DNA of 64,000 nt from Diplolepis rosae (lineage: Eukaryota > Arthropoda > Insecta > Hymenoptera > Diplolepididae), in the NCBI GenBank assembly GCA_030998225.1, contig JAPYXD010000715.1:8002501-8066500 (forward strand), in the 5' to 3' direction. The position numbers were made by a program, and so were the translations under genes. Below the pieces are notes generated by a model. It searched no databases. It had not been told where the DNA came from and was given only the letters and a program-made list of their open reading frames with translations. Below are positions 46,901 through 54,760 of this stretch, in pieces (position 1 is the stretch's first letter; each line of letters begins with the position of its first letter).

Positions 46901-49900
46901 ATCATAGCGAAAGATAATCTTGCTCTAGGTACAAGCGAAAACTCGGGTTTTGTCAAATTCATGCAAGTAGTTGCTCCGTTATATAAACCACCTAGTTGCA
47001 AAACAATCACGAGTATGTTAGATTCGAAATATGCTACACTCAGTGCAAAAGTGAAGGCTGATTTGGAAAACATTGAAAGTTTGAGTTTGACTACTGATTG
47101 CTGGACAAAAATGGGGCATTCAAAAAGCTATATGGGTGTAACTGTCCATTATCCACATTCAAATTTGCCTAAAATAGTCTCGATTAACTTGGGATGTTTT
47201 CCTCTTGATAATAACCATACAGCTAATTATTTGTCTTCCGAATTAGCCAAGATATGCACAGAGTGGAACATAAAGAAAAATGTTATTGTTGCGATTGTCA
47301 CGGATAATGCTGCTAATGCGGTAAAATCAGTAAAAGACTTTTTTGATATTGAAAAAGAAAATGATTTGATGATAAATCAGCACATACCATGTTTCGCGCA
47401 TACGGTCCAGTTAGTTCCCGGGAACGCGATAAAAAATACAGCTCTTTTACCAGATTTGATAGGGCGTATTAAAAAAATCGTTACGTTCTTCAAACAAAGT
47501 AACGCTGCTGCTGACCAATTACGAAAGATTCAAATGGATGAAGGTAAAACTGAAGGAACTATTTTGAAATTGATACAAGATGTTGATACTCGGTGGAACA
47601 GCTCTTATTATATGATTGAACGTTTCTTGTTACTATCCAAACCTGTGTCGACTGTATTGTTAAACCTTCGTGGTGGCCCACAAATGATAAGCGCAGATGA
47701 CATGCAAGTACTCCAGGAATTTTTAGACTTACTAAAGCCCATTGAGCAAATTACTTGAGAAATGAGTGTGGAGGAACACGTAACTTGTAGTAAAATAATT
47801 CCTATTATAAAATGTTTGGCAGCAGCATTAAATAAAAAAACTCCAGAAACAGTGATTGGCATGGTAATGCAGGATAATTTGAAAAATGAATGTTCGTCTA
47901 GATTTGATAATTATTCTGAAAAGCATCCATTGCTTTTGACAGCTACTCTTTTAGATCCGCGTTTTAAAAAGATTCATCTTGACAATAATTTAGCAGTTGC
48001 ACGTGCAATTCGAAATGTTTCCAGGGAAATGCAATTTATGACAGGTACTCAAATATCTGTAAATAATTCAGCAGAACAAAGTCAATCGCTGAATGACGAT
48101 GACAACTTGTGGGGTTACCATGAACAAAAAATTCAAACACTAGTCGTAGACCGCGATGAGCCCGGTGGTGTTTCGTCTGAACTTCGAAATTATTTATCAA
48201 AAAATGTAATTTCAAGAGATAAAGATCCTTTGGTTTACTGGAAAGAAGCTAAATATTCTTTTCCGAATATCTATAGAGTTGCAAAAAAGTATTTGCACAT
48301 TCCTGCGACCTCTGTACCAAGCGAGCGCCTGTTTTCAAGAGCAGGGTTTATTTGTTCAGATCGTCGAAACAGACTAATTCCAAAACGTCTAAGTGAGCTA
48401 GTTTTCTTATCAAGTATTGGGGAAGATGCATGGGGATTTTAAGTACAGGATATATATCCAAAGTAACCATTTTCTTACGTATCATATGAAAAAAGTTTTT
48501 AATTTAAAAAGAAAGTTAAGCACTATTGCTGTGATAAGTAAAGTCAGTTGCAAAAATAAGTACAAACTACTAATGTAAGAAGCGAATATGAGCAACGCAA
48601 CTGTGAAATGTCTGTGATTTTGATATTAATATAAATATATGTCTGATGAACAGTAAAAATATGTTTATTTTATGACCCTCTGTATTTTCCCAAGATTTCT
48701 GTTTATCGTGGATCTATAGATCTCAGATCAAGTCATAGTTCCAGCAAATCGACGAGTTTTTACATTTTATTGTACTCACAAAAATCATTTTTAGACTTTT
48801 TGTGCTGTTTTCATATTAATTGTGCAAGATTTGTTCCAGTTGCAAACGTATACTTGTAATTTAATATATTTATATATTAGTTTTTTCATATGAAAAGTCG
48901 TGTTCTGACGTCATCCATATGTTCACGGAGGAAAATATACCTCTTTTTCTGTATATGTGGCTTAATTTCATTATAAACTTCCAGCGGAGTCCACATGTAT
49001 CCGTCTTATCATGTGGGAAATGCGGAAATTATATTACGTCGATACCGATACCGATTCCTTAGAATCGATACTTTTTTTCTAGTATCGTACTCGGTATCGG
49101 AATCGAGTATTTAATGTACTCGAGTACTTCGATTCCGATTCTTTTGGTCGGTATCGCCCATCACTAGTGAGGATCCACACGGGTCAGTGGTGGGGGCCGT
49201 TTACGTCCACGTTCTGCGAACACTGCCCAATATGGCTGACCTTAATCTTCAAAAGTTGTATTAATTAAACGAAAATCAATACTAGGGATTTTTTGAAAAT
49301 GCTGTCTTCAATTCCGAACCTAGCTTTTCAAAATCCAAAATGGCGGATCCAATTTGGCGGACAAAAATTGTAAAAAGTAGTTTAGTAATTTTTTTTTGCC
49401 ATAGTAAATCAGCCATTATGAATTTTCAAAATTTAATCTTGAAATTGAAGTCGGCACTATCAAAAACCCCTTACACGGTAAAACATTTGGTAGAGATGCT
49501 GCACTACCTCTAGTGCTCCTGCGTCACTACACACTATATTTTAATGAAAAATTTAACATCAACGATGAATCTTTTTTTTTTCACTTACTGGAAGAGTTGC
49601 ACTGCAGCTCAGAAAAAATTTTCATATCTTAATTTTGTTGAAAGTTATAAATGTTTAAAGAAATTTATGGTATAGCGTATGCACCACTGGCCGCTGGGGG
49701 TTAAAACATCTTGGTCGATGTCGACTGCCTAAAAAGAACTGCGTTTACAAATACTTAAATAGAAAAAAACATATGCAATTTTTTGTGATCAAACACGCGT
49801 TAATCACCCATAAAGCTTACCCCTGGATGTTAAACCACCATAAAAACCTTATAGTCTTAAAACATTTGTAGACAAAATTTCGGAACACCAATTTTTTGTC

Positions 49901-50232
49901 CGCACAGCATATTTAAGTATTTTTAAATCAAATTTTTTTTTTCAGCCAATATACTTGATGGAAACAGATCTTCAGAAACAGCAGTAGAAGACATGTTCAT
50001 ACGGCGTTTTATTACGGGAACCTGGCATAATATGTTCATAAGTGAAATAATTATAAAGCGACAACATAACCTGATTAGAATAGCTGGGATCGCACGTTTA
50101 TCCTTAAATCCTCGAAAATTTTACTTTCTCATAGGTTATTGCGAAGAGCTTTTGACCGCGTGGTCACAGTGTCCCGTTAAATTAGAAATACAGACAGCAA
50201 AAAAGAAGGATATCATTCATAAATATATTTAA
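28932..50232 (+). CDS. mitochondrial ribosomal protein S24 (uS3m), exons 2 and 3
   Basis: A component of the small subunit of the mitochondrial ribosome, encoded in the nucleus and imported. Two exons are visible: 28932-29100 (acceptor GTTTGCAG, donor ACTT|GTAAGTAAG) and 49946-50232 (acceptor TTTTTTTTTTCAG, stop TAA 50230-50232). They join in frame (169 + 287 nt = 152 codons) across a 20,845-bp intron. Diagnostic segments are KNRPLTYEMAYAPHDIAHK and SWNSWNT at the end of the first exon, and VEDMFIRRFITGTWHN, KFYFLIGYCEELL and CPVKLEIQT in the last; this order and spacing fit MRPS24. An upstream exon with the start Met and part of the transit peptide is needed, because a stop precedes the acceptor in frame and no ATG intervenes. 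AATAAA at 50231-50236 overlaps the stop. The intron holds the nested transposons listed below, yet the coding sequence is undamaged, so the gene is probably functional. Confidence 0.93.
29359..30289. mobile_element. 931-bp element, Kolobok-like, TSD TTAA
   Basis: TTAA at 29355-29358 and 30290-30293 flanks inverted ends GGGAGGATTCTACTTT and AAAGTAGAATCCTCCC, with homology continuing through TACCCAA and ATCGATTTTTT. TTAA duplication with purine-start ends suggests Kolobok rather than piggyBac; this is inference. No transposase frame is present. A run of about 15 C lies at 30115-30130. It lies within the long mRpS24 intron. Confidence 0.8.
30787..30911 (+). repeat. outer left terminus of FB-A (125 bp)
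   Basis: Runs from CAGTGTTCAC through CGGCCCCCACTACTGACCC, GTGTCGGTGTGTCCCCAC and GCTGGCGGCTGTTGAGCTA. It then switches to mariner-associated sequence where other copies continue TGATCGAGAATTATG. The breakpoint at TA is compatible with a mariner insertion. Confidence 0.8.
30912..31970 (-). mobile_element. mariner remnant 1
   Basis: Starts after TA at 30910-30911 with CCAGGGGTGTTAGTTTAAG, which may be its 3' inverted repeat. The matching 5' repeat is not found near 31970-32040, so the upstream end appears lost. It encodes the defective transposase at 31062-31937. Confidence 0.65.
31062..31937 (-). pseudogene. mariner transposase, frameshifted
   Basis: The minus strand from 31937 gives a paired-like N-terminal half (SQQQLAQTLNVTRGAICQCL, then WVPHQLNDRQ and HRIVTEDEK), followed after frame changes (31406-31624 region) by WWDQCGVVYFELLK, HDNAPSHTT and PPYSPDLAPSDCHLF. 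The catalytic residues of the last two motifs are intact (HDN, SDC). The first ~25-30 residues are absent, and at least one shift lies between 31457 and 31560. An intact mariner transposase is about 345 residues. Confidence 0.9.
31971..32375. other. unassigned sequence inside the composite
   Basis: GC content rises from about 32100. Two short frames on the minus strand share no recognisable domain. No boundary to the 5S-like segment could be fixed. Confidence 0.35.
32376..32429 (+). ncRNA. 5S rRNA-like segment (possible 5S-derived SINE head)
   Basis: CCGATCAC, then TTAAGCAGC, TCGTGC, GGTCGCT and GGATGGGCGTCC follow the order of the 5S rRNA internal control region (box A, intermediate element, box C). 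Only about 54 nt are similar and both ends of 5S rRNA are missing. It is most simply a fragment of a 5S-derived SINE or a 5S pseudogene. Confidence 0.5.
32430..33103. other. no gene seen
   Basis: AT-rich to about 32760, then GC-richer (32765-32960) with GCGCGCG and GCGAGCGCTTG blocks. No frame or repeat was recognised. Confidence 0.4.
33104..34022 (-). mobile_element. 919-bp deleted mariner 2, TSD TA
   Basis: Inverted ends CCAGGTCTAGAAGTATGAAA and TTTCATATTTCTAGACCTGG lie between TA at 33102-33103 and 34023-34024. One internal deletion removed about 400 bp of the transposase. It is within the mRpS24 intron. Confidence 0.93.
33269..33850 (-). pseudogene. mariner transposase with internal deletion
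   Basis: 193 residues open from MSSFVPTNYDLR. The N-terminal helix-turn-helix segment (LKKTAAESHRMLVEAYGE, FEWIKKFKSGNFD) is fused directly to the catalytic half (CVWWDQKGVIYYELLNPGE), losing the middle. HDNAPSHTAK is intact, but the last catalytic Asp is Asn (LAPSNYHL), and YSPDL reads YSLDL. The frame is continuous, so a truncated protein that keeps the DNA-binding part could be made, but not an active transposase. Confidence 0.9.
34149..34177 (+). repeat. inner FB-A left terminus, split by the Mutator-like insertion
   Basis: CAGTGTTCACAGAACGTGG and ACGTAAACGG; continues after the insertion at 39381 with CCCCCACTACTGACCC. Flanking 8 bp (GTTGCAGA) do not match the bases after the right FB-A end, unlike the outer terminus at 30787. 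Confidence 0.8.
34178..35379. repeat. left TIR with five 152-bp tandem units
   Basis: The outer ~450 bp is rich in TTGTGCT motifs (TTGTGCTGAATTGTGCTAG and similar). From 34631 the same 152-bp unit recurs with starts at 34631, 34783, 34935, 35087 and 35238, each beginning AAAGTTGTGCTGAGTTGTGC (one reads AAAGTCGTGC) and containing CTCTTCCTTAACAATT and CTCAGACGCATC. Confidence 0.85.
35385..36604 (-). CDS. cysteine-peptidase-like protein of the Mutator-like element
   Basis: The main frame (35627-36604, 325 residues) begins with a charged, Lys/Asp/Glu-rich low-complexity half (about residues 25-180, with SDESEEEEICAE). Its last third reads TITVLSNTCAFDSLLQLVSM, which resembles the nucleophile region of OTU/Ulp-type cysteine peptidases (candidate Cys in NTCAFDS). 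A second frame (35385-35639, 84 residues) continues in a different phase with INTYIEAHIDLPIL and two Cys-containing segments, as if a frameshift or unrecognised splice lies near 35640. A catalytic His was not identified. Peptidase genes travelling in Mutator-like elements are known in other organisms; function here is inference. No transposase lies beside it. Confidence 0.5.
36605..38277. other. non-coding interior of the Mutator-like element
   Basis: AT-rich, contains the TTAA-flanked MITE at 36950-37151. An 88-residue minus frame (37146-37412) partly overlaps the MITE and has no recognised domain. Confidence 0.5.
36950..37151. mobile_element. 202-bp MITE, piggyBac-like, TSD TTAA/TTGA
   Basis: Ends CACTAGAACTACCAG and CTGGTAGTTCTAGTG. 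Left flank TTAA (36946-36949), right flank TTGA (37152-37155), one change from TTAA. The class is inferred from the TTAA target and the CACTAG end. Non-coding. Confidence 0.75.
38278..39371. repeat. right TIR with 152-bp tandem units, inverted
   Basis: Inverse of the left TIR. Units are spaced about 152 bp (CAACTTTTCTTTTTTCGAAA near 38340, 38493, 38645, 38798, 38950), one unit or part-unit fewer than on the left. Units differ by a few bases, so the arms have been drifting or exchanging units. Confidence 0.85.
39381..43535. mobile_element. FB-A foldback body: ~4.2-kb palindrome
   Basis: After the Mutator-like insertion the left arm resumes (CCCCCACTACTGACCCGTG, CTCTCGACTTCGTGTGAAAG, GGCGCGAAGCAGACGACA) and is mirrored by the right arm ending at the hAT insertion. 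The centre is a loop of about 70 bp (41031-41101) between inverted GATTTTTGAAAATGAAT copies. The left arm lacks about 550 bp that the right arm and the copy at 62723 retain. The arms contain sub-repeats marked by AAAAGGTTTGATTATTCAAA. No coding sequence was recognised; the 95-residue minus frame at 40652-40939 is mirrored in the other arm. Confidence 0.8.
40006..40263. mobile_element. 258-bp MITE, pogo/Tigger-like, TSD TA
   Basis: Ends CAGTCATGTCTCGTTTATTT and AAATAAACGAGACTTGACTG, flanked by TA (40004-40005, 40264-40265). The right arm of the surrounding palindrome lacks it and shows the empty site. CAGT ends with a TA target fit pogo/Tigger-type elements. Confidence 0.88.
43861..44350 (+). 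repeat. FB-A fragment inside the hAT element
   Basis: Begins CAGTGATCCCAGATCTGAAA, like the copy at 11002, and carries CTCTCGACTCCGTGCAAAAG and GGCGCGAAGCAGACGACA at 44105-44150. The right end was not found. It was inserted in the 5' region of the hAT element before the transposase gene. Confidence 0.65.
44351..45701. other. 5' non-coding region of the hAT element
   Basis: AT-rich, no recognised exon. The transposase promoter should be near its right edge. Confidence 0.5.
45702..48442 (+). pseudogene. hAT transposase (BED finger, RNase H-like, hATC), one stop
   Basis: Three exons are supported: 45702-45956, 46028-46169 and 46857-48442, with GT/AG junctions that keep the frame. Exon 1 has a BED-type zinc finger (CNFCTKLISRKDS, later RSKHSL). 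Exon 3 has the catalytic core: LTTDCWTKMGHSKSYMG, AIVTDNAANAV, HIPCFAHTVQLV and DTRWNSSYYM. It ends with the hAT dimerisation region (YLHIPATSVPSERLFSRAG, RRNRLIPKRLSELVFL). The only damage seen is an in-frame TGA at 47756-47758, between LLKPIEQIT and EMSVEEH. It is otherwise full length for a hAT protein (about 660 codons). It acts in the nucleus by cut-and-paste transposition. The second intron (46170-46856) is unusually long compared with the first (71 bp). Confidence 0.92.
48443..49166. other. 3' region of the hAT element
   Basis: No coding sequence. The last 150 bp are rich in GTATCGG/GATACC motifs next to the terminal repeat, likely transposase contact sites. Confidence 0.5.
49226..49945. 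other. remaining intron sequence of mRpS24
   Basis: Repetitive at first (AAAATGGCGGATCCAATTTGG, resembling the flank at 30660-30720), then AT-rich. Ends in a long polypyrimidine tract before the acceptor at 49945. Confidence 0.6.
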
Positions 50233-50406
50233 TAAATCACATAAAACCACTGATTCTGTCTTTTTCTTTTTGGTGTTGCAAATGGGACGAAAATTTATAC
50301 GAATGCTTTCATATGTACTGAAATCCATAATGTATATTTGCAAATAAGGAAATGTAAACGTAGAATATATTTATTTATTTCTAAAATCAGATACAGATAC
50401 ACTGCT

Positions 50407-50619
50407 TCATATAAATTCAAATCCCTCAAATTTTTCATTTGCCACTTTCAGCTCAGGCATAAGGATCTTACCATCAATCGTGAAAGCCATAATGTAAGTA
50501 GCCATTTGATTTTGGTATTCTTCAGACTTCAATGCTACTATTATATTTTCGTGAGATCCAGGTAAGAATTTAAAACTTGAAAAACCTCTGGTCGGTGTTA
50601 CTGGACCAATATTTGTTAC
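50407..50619 (-). CDS. calcium-activated nucleotidase (CANT1/apyrase), last exon
   Basis: The family hydrolyses nucleoside di- and triphosphates (preferring GDP and UDP) in the secretory pathway or as a secreted apyrase, and needs Ca2+. The minus-strand exon begins after TTTTCAG at 50620-50622 and codes for 70 residues plus TGA (50407-50409). Diagnostic stretches are TPTRGFSSFKFLPG, NIIVALKSEE, ATYIMAFTIDG and the C-terminal KFEGFEFI, which match the end of the beta-propeller of this family in order and spacing. Earlier exons, with the catalytic acidic residues, were not found up to 64000 and should lie further right or outside. AATAAATAAA (minus) at about 50370-50380 is a polyadenylation signal. 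It converges on mRpS24. Confidence 0.92.
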   Translation of the reverse strand, partial: VTNIGPVTPTRGFSSFKFLPGSHENIIVALKSEEYQNQMATYIMAFTIDGKILMPELKVANEKFEGFEFI

Positions 50620-50762
50620 CTGAAAATTAAATTAAATAAATATTTAAAGGATTCATAGTGTATTTTCCCCTTCAATTTTCTTTTCTTCGCTTTTCATAAT
50701 GAAATTGAAGGATAAAATGTATGGCCGTTGTTGAAGGATGTTATTTAATTTAAATATTAAAG

Positions 50763-50905
50763 AATTTGATAGTCTTTCTGCGGAAAAAGACGCTTTCGAC
50801 TGCTTCCACAGAAAAATTTTCAAATTCTTTAATATTTGAATTCATTGACATTATTTGCGATATAAGAGTTTGAAATTGTCTACGAGGACACCTGTCTCCG
50901 TAATC
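50763..50905 (+). repeat. SINE body copy lacking the tRNA head
   Basis: Matches the bodies at 11116 and 15248: ATTTTCAAATTCTTTAATAT, GCGATATAAGAGTTTGAAAT and CTACGAGGACACCTGTC. A short remnant of the head side (GACGCTTTCGACTGC) precedes it. It lies upstream (intronic side) of the nucleotidase exon. Confidence 0.75.
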
Positions 50906-51218
50906 ACTTACAGACTGTTACTGAAAATTCAGACGTAAAACGAGTTAAAAAACATCCTTTAACAATGATAATTCGTAATACACATAAGTTAATAACTTGT
51001 TTAAACATAGTGTTTCTATTCAACACAAAAACTCGCAGACATGAATACAGAAAGTGATTATAAAACGATTTCGGCGAAATATTTTTTTTAACCAATCCAA
51101 ATTAAATTACCAAGCAGCTTACTAAGCTTTATACTTGAAATTTTTTTCATTAATTAAATTGTTACTGATTAATAAAATAATAAAACTTGGTAAGATTCAA
51201 TATAGCTCGAAAATGGAA

Positions 51219-51668
51219 TTAAACTTATCCGAATCGTGGTTATACACATTAGGTGAAACCGAACTTGATAGGCTCGCATATGCATTCAATATTAAAGCAT
51301 CGGGGGTGGTACCAATTTTAAGAGATCGCATAGTGCTATACATTAAAAGAAAATAGGGCAAAGAAAACATTACCTAGGATGAAGATCACACATTGGACGC
51401 ATCACTACCAGTATTACGCGATGATCAGACGTTATCTCAAAAATTGTCTGACCTATCAAACAATTTAACTACGGATTCGCCATCGTTTTTTCCACGACAC
51501 GTCATACCTTTCTTCGCGCAACAAAGCTTTGATTATTTGGGGACATTAACCCTTAATATCCGTAGCAACTTCAACCGCTATGCGCCACATAATAATGGTG
51601 GCGCAAATGCATATATTGCGAGCGTGTCAAAGAAACTAGAAATTTTTAACTGTTTTAAAAATGTATGA
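51219..51668 (+). pseudogene. retrotransposon gag N-terminal fragment
   Basis: The frame reads LNLSESWLYTLGETELDRLA and ...GVVPILRDRIVLYIKRK, a SAP-like helix pair seen at the start of Gag in some insect gypsy-like elements. After two in-frame stops (51354, 51378 regions) it continues to 51668 without a further recognisable domain. The TIR element at 51674 begins right after it. The assignment to a specific element is inference. Confidence 0.5.
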
Positions 51669-51673
51669 CTACA

Positions 51674-52077
51674 ATACCCTAGCTGAACGCTAGGTTTACG
51701 CTGTAGAGTAAACCTATCGTAAACCTAGCGTAAAGTAGCATTATAACTCATAAATGAGGCAAAATAAATAGTTAACATGTTTTTATCCTTATTCTACGTT
51801 AAAAATAACGTTAACTTGTAATTGAAATATGCAATAATTTTATTTATTAACGCTAAAAATTAAAAAAGCATAATACCTGTCATTAAAGGCAGTGCAGTGG
51901 TTCATCACTTTCCATGTCTTCACTGTCAGGAGGTTAGAGTGAGACGAAAGTATAGTTGTGCCTCACTCCAACCAATGGTTTTGCCTCATTCATGAGTTAT
52001 AATGCTACTTTACGCTATGTTTACGATAGGTTTACTCTACAGCGTAAACCTAGCGTTCAGCCAGTTCGTTAGGGTAT
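51674..52077. mobile_element. 404-bp TIR element, TSD CTACA
   Basis: Ends ATACCCTA and TAGGGTAT, flanked by CTACA at 51669-51673 and 52078-52082. Arms of about 85 bp share GAACGCTAGGTTTACGC, GTAGAGTAAACCTATCG and TAATGCTACTTTACGC-type sequence. The interior 51832-51912 is homologous to 20531-20610. Non-coding. Confidence 0.85.
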
Positions 52078-52082
52078 CTACA

Positions 52083-53339
52083 AGATATAAGTTGAAATTT
52101 TTATTATCTCTAAATTGACAATAAGGTCGCGTGCCATCTTGAAGCTTTCGTAACCCGAGCACCTTGACAAGACTGCTCATGCAACTCATCACTCCTCAGG
52201 TCAGAGACTTTAAAAAATGGTTGGTTCTGGAATGAGATTCTGATTCAAAGGTATGTGCAATGGTCAATAGAAATTATAATCTTGAGAAAAATCTACAAAT
52301 GAAGTAGAATCAGAAATATCATTGAAATAGACGGTATAAAACGACAAGTACATATATGTAAATATTAATGTATATGCACAAATATGTATTCATATGCTTA
52401 AATTACATTATATGTGAGATCAAACAGCTCATAAGCTAGTCGAAACCATGAACTTATTCCGAATAAAAATAATACAGGTAATATGATATTGTCTTGCAGT
52501 TATGTTTCATTTGTTGTAGTTATATAATTATGTCTTTATATTCAAAATTGTTCTAAATTTAATGTAAATAATGAATGTGAGAATAAAAGAAATGGTAATA
52601 GTTTTAAAATTACCTATCAAAATTTCAGCTTATGATGATGTTTCCAGAAAAGCATAATTATGGAAAGATCAATTACACTGTTTGACATTTCCGAACTTTT
52701 TTTTTTGCACTTGACCAACAATAGCTGATTTTGATAGGTTTTTTCCCGTAGAATCCGAATCCGGAAGTAGAGAATAAAGAAAAAAGCCCCCAAAAACGCG
52801 TTTTTGGCCATTTTTGAGGATGTGTAAAAATGTAACGCAAGCCAATAGAACCTCCTGAGATGGATGAAATGAAAGTTTGGTTCTTGCCCTTTCGGAGGAA
52901 TAAACAAAAAACCAGGTTCCATGACCTTGGGATGGTCGGGAACAGACTTTGTACATGTGCGTGCACCGATTCCAACACACGCTTCCACTTTGGCGCTCGC
53001 TGATCTCAGAAAAAAACGTGATTTCAACAGCAATCGTGGGAGCATGTCAACTTGAACTGAAAGAAATATGAACTCTACAGAGGGCGCCACCGTCTATGTG
53101 ATTCGACATGCGTTCAAGATGATTCACAATAAAAATGAACTCACGTTTTTTCTTTACTCTCCGCTCCCCCACATGCCTCTTATTTTATAAGTATCCGTCT
53201 CTTTCATGTATGTGGTTCGCCTATGCTGAAAGAACAAGAGAAAATCATGACATCTACGATGAAAAAAGCATATGGATTATACTTCAATCGTGAATTTTTT
53301 AGGCTATTTAATAGGTGCTCCGATGTTAATAAACTTTGC
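52083..53339. other. no gene; one dispersed repeat
   Basis: 52925-53000 (CTTTGTACATGTGCGTGCAC and following) is shared with 55035-55110. A 157-residue minus frame (52617-53090) overlaps that repeat and has no recognised domain; it is probably repeat-derived. Confidence 0.45.
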
Positions 53340-54072
53340 AGTTCCCATGATTTGGGGCCAAGGAGTGTACTCCCCGGCCTGACATGCACGAATAGGTGCG
53401 AGAAAGATGTTGCCCATGTTTCTGGAAGCGGCTGCTGCCCAGCGTTTCGGGCAGAGCTCCAGAGGTTGAGGGGTGGGAAGTGAAGTTCCTACAACTCAAA
53501 CTCGGGAGGGGAGGGAAGCCGTAGACCTGATGCAGACGGCCAGGGAGAGAAGAACCGACGTCCTGCATATTAGTGAACAGTACAAATGGTCCGAAAACTC
53601 TGCCTGGTTCCAGAATGCATCAAGGAGCTGAGGCAAGGCATAAAGAAAAGTCGACTTCAGTGCTGGAAAGACTTGATTGGTGAGGTTGAAAAGGATCCAT
53701 GGGGTCTCGCATTCGAAATAATTACCAAGAGATTGGTGACTAGAAGAAAGACCTCCGGCCTGGACAATCCCGATCGAGTCAAGTACATCAAGCGTACATC
53801 AAGCGGTCGGTCTTTCTCAGAAAGGGAGAGTAACTTCTAGAGGATGCCTCATCCTATAGACCGATATGTCTACTGGACACAATAGGGAAGCTTCTGGAGG
53901 GTACAATTCTACAACGACTACAAAGTCACATGGCTGGCGAGAATAGTTTCTCGGAGAACCAGTTCGGCGTGAGGAAAGGCAAATCCACAATGAACGCCAT
54001 CCAGGCAGTGGGTGACATCACCTCTGAAGCAAGAAAAGGAACTAGTAAACGTAAGGGATAATAAGTGCTATT
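53340..54072 (+). pseudogene. R1-clade non-LTR retrotransposon, internally deleted
   Basis: 53390-53483 encodes the end of ORF1, with the last Cys-His part (DVAHVSGSGCCPAFRAEL) and TGA at 53481-53483. ORF2 starts at 53480 (GTG in place of ATG, overlapping the stop) with KFLQLKLGRGGKAVDLMQTA, RTDVLHISEQYKW, the start of the endonuclease. From about 53616 the sequence jumps to the segment before RT (SRLQCWKDLIGEVEKDPWG), then YRPICLLDTIGKLLE and NQFGVRKGKSTMNAI of RT, ending near 54060. Most of the endonuclease and RT are missing. Confidence 0.88.
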
Positions 54073-54116
54073 TGATTTCCTTTCCATGACAACCGGTGAA
54101 GACCAAGCGCTATAAA

Positions 54117-54299
54117 TCATTTTTGTTTAATAAGCTTGTCCATCAGCTTGTTCATTTCGTCCATCAAAGCAAGAGACCAAACACAGTACTTCTGCTTCGT
54201 GGGCGGATTGTCACCCGAATCTACCACGGCCATTTGTATCTTGGTGAGTTCCTTAATCACGGCACATCCATCTTCGTCGATCCGCGTTAAAGTGGACAA
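54117..54299 (-). CDS. unknown small ORF or terminal exon
   Basis: 60 residues: begins MSTLTRIDEDGCAVIKEL and ends MDEMNKLMDKLIKQK. The composition looks protein-like (regular helix, ordinary codon use) and it ends at a stop, but I do not recognise it. It lies between the LINE remnant and a dispersed repeat and may be part of a transposon. Confidence 0.25.
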   Translation of the reverse strand: MSTLTRIDEDGCAVIKELTKIQMAVVDSGDNPPTKQKYCVWSLALMDEMNKLMDKLIKQK

Positions 54300-54306
54300 T
54301 AAGTAA

Positions 54307-54760
54307 TTTTTAAGAATGGGGAACTTGTCTCGGCAAAGTTCTTTTGTAGACTGTAATTATGGTGGGGAATTTTGATAACATTAAAATACTTTGAGGATTG
54401 CCTGGTTTTGCAGGTTGGATTTTGCTGATTCGACAATACTGAACTTCGAACGCATTGTGGCATGAGGTCATTGAAGCCTATCGCCAAATTGAATGTTTGT
54501 CCTTATTACGACACATAGCCTTGCGAAACTTTTAGATTAATATTTGAAAATATTCGATTGTTCAGAGATAAATATCTTATTATTTCTCTTAGGTTGGTGT
54601 TTGAGATTGATTATCATTTAAATCCTTTTTCTATGCTGAAAAATAGTTGATTATGCTATTTTTCTGGTTTTCCGAAAGTACCTTGTTTACTGGCTAGAGT
54701 GATTTTCTGGCGTTAAAGTTCATTCTTTTCAGGTTACCATATTTTTATATTCCATAAGGT
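54307..54760. repeat. dispersed repeat, copy 2 (other copy 26010-26465)
   Basis: Shares the motifs given for the copy at 26010, in the same orientation, with an insertion of about 60 bp near 54570-54630. Confidence 0.75.

Larger units (their letters stand above)
43536..49166 (+). mobile_element. 5.6-kb hAT element, TSD GTGAGGAT
   Basis: Ends TAGTGATGGGCGATACCGA and its inverse, flanked by GTGAGGAT at 43528-43535 and 49167-49174. It interrupts the right FB-A arm, whose sequence resumes at 49175 (CCACACGGGTCAGTGG). Subterminal regions contain many GATACTCGATTCGATA-type motifs. It encodes a three-exon transposase broken by a single stop, so it is a recent or recently active copy. Confidence 0.95.
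30787..49225. mobile_element. 18.4-kb composite bounded by FB-A ends, TSD CCCAATAT
   Basis: The left end CAGTGTTCACAGAACGTGG at 30787 and the right end, the inverted CAGTGTTCGCAGAACGTGG ending at 49225, are each flanked by CCCAATAT (30779-30786, 49226-49233). Both outer flanks are similar 'GGCGGATCAAAATTGT'-type repeat DNA. An 8-bp duplication and CAGTG ends suggest hAT-type mobilisation. Between the ends lie two mariners, the Mutator-like element, the FB-A palindrome and the hAT element. A second internal FB-A left end at 34149 has no matching duplication, so the unit that moved apparently used the outer end. Confidence 0.75.

Noticed and set aside
52617..53090. 157-residue open frame, the longest in its area
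   Set aside because: It overlaps a dispersed repeat shared with 55035-55110, and three frames are open over the same DNA, as expected for chance.
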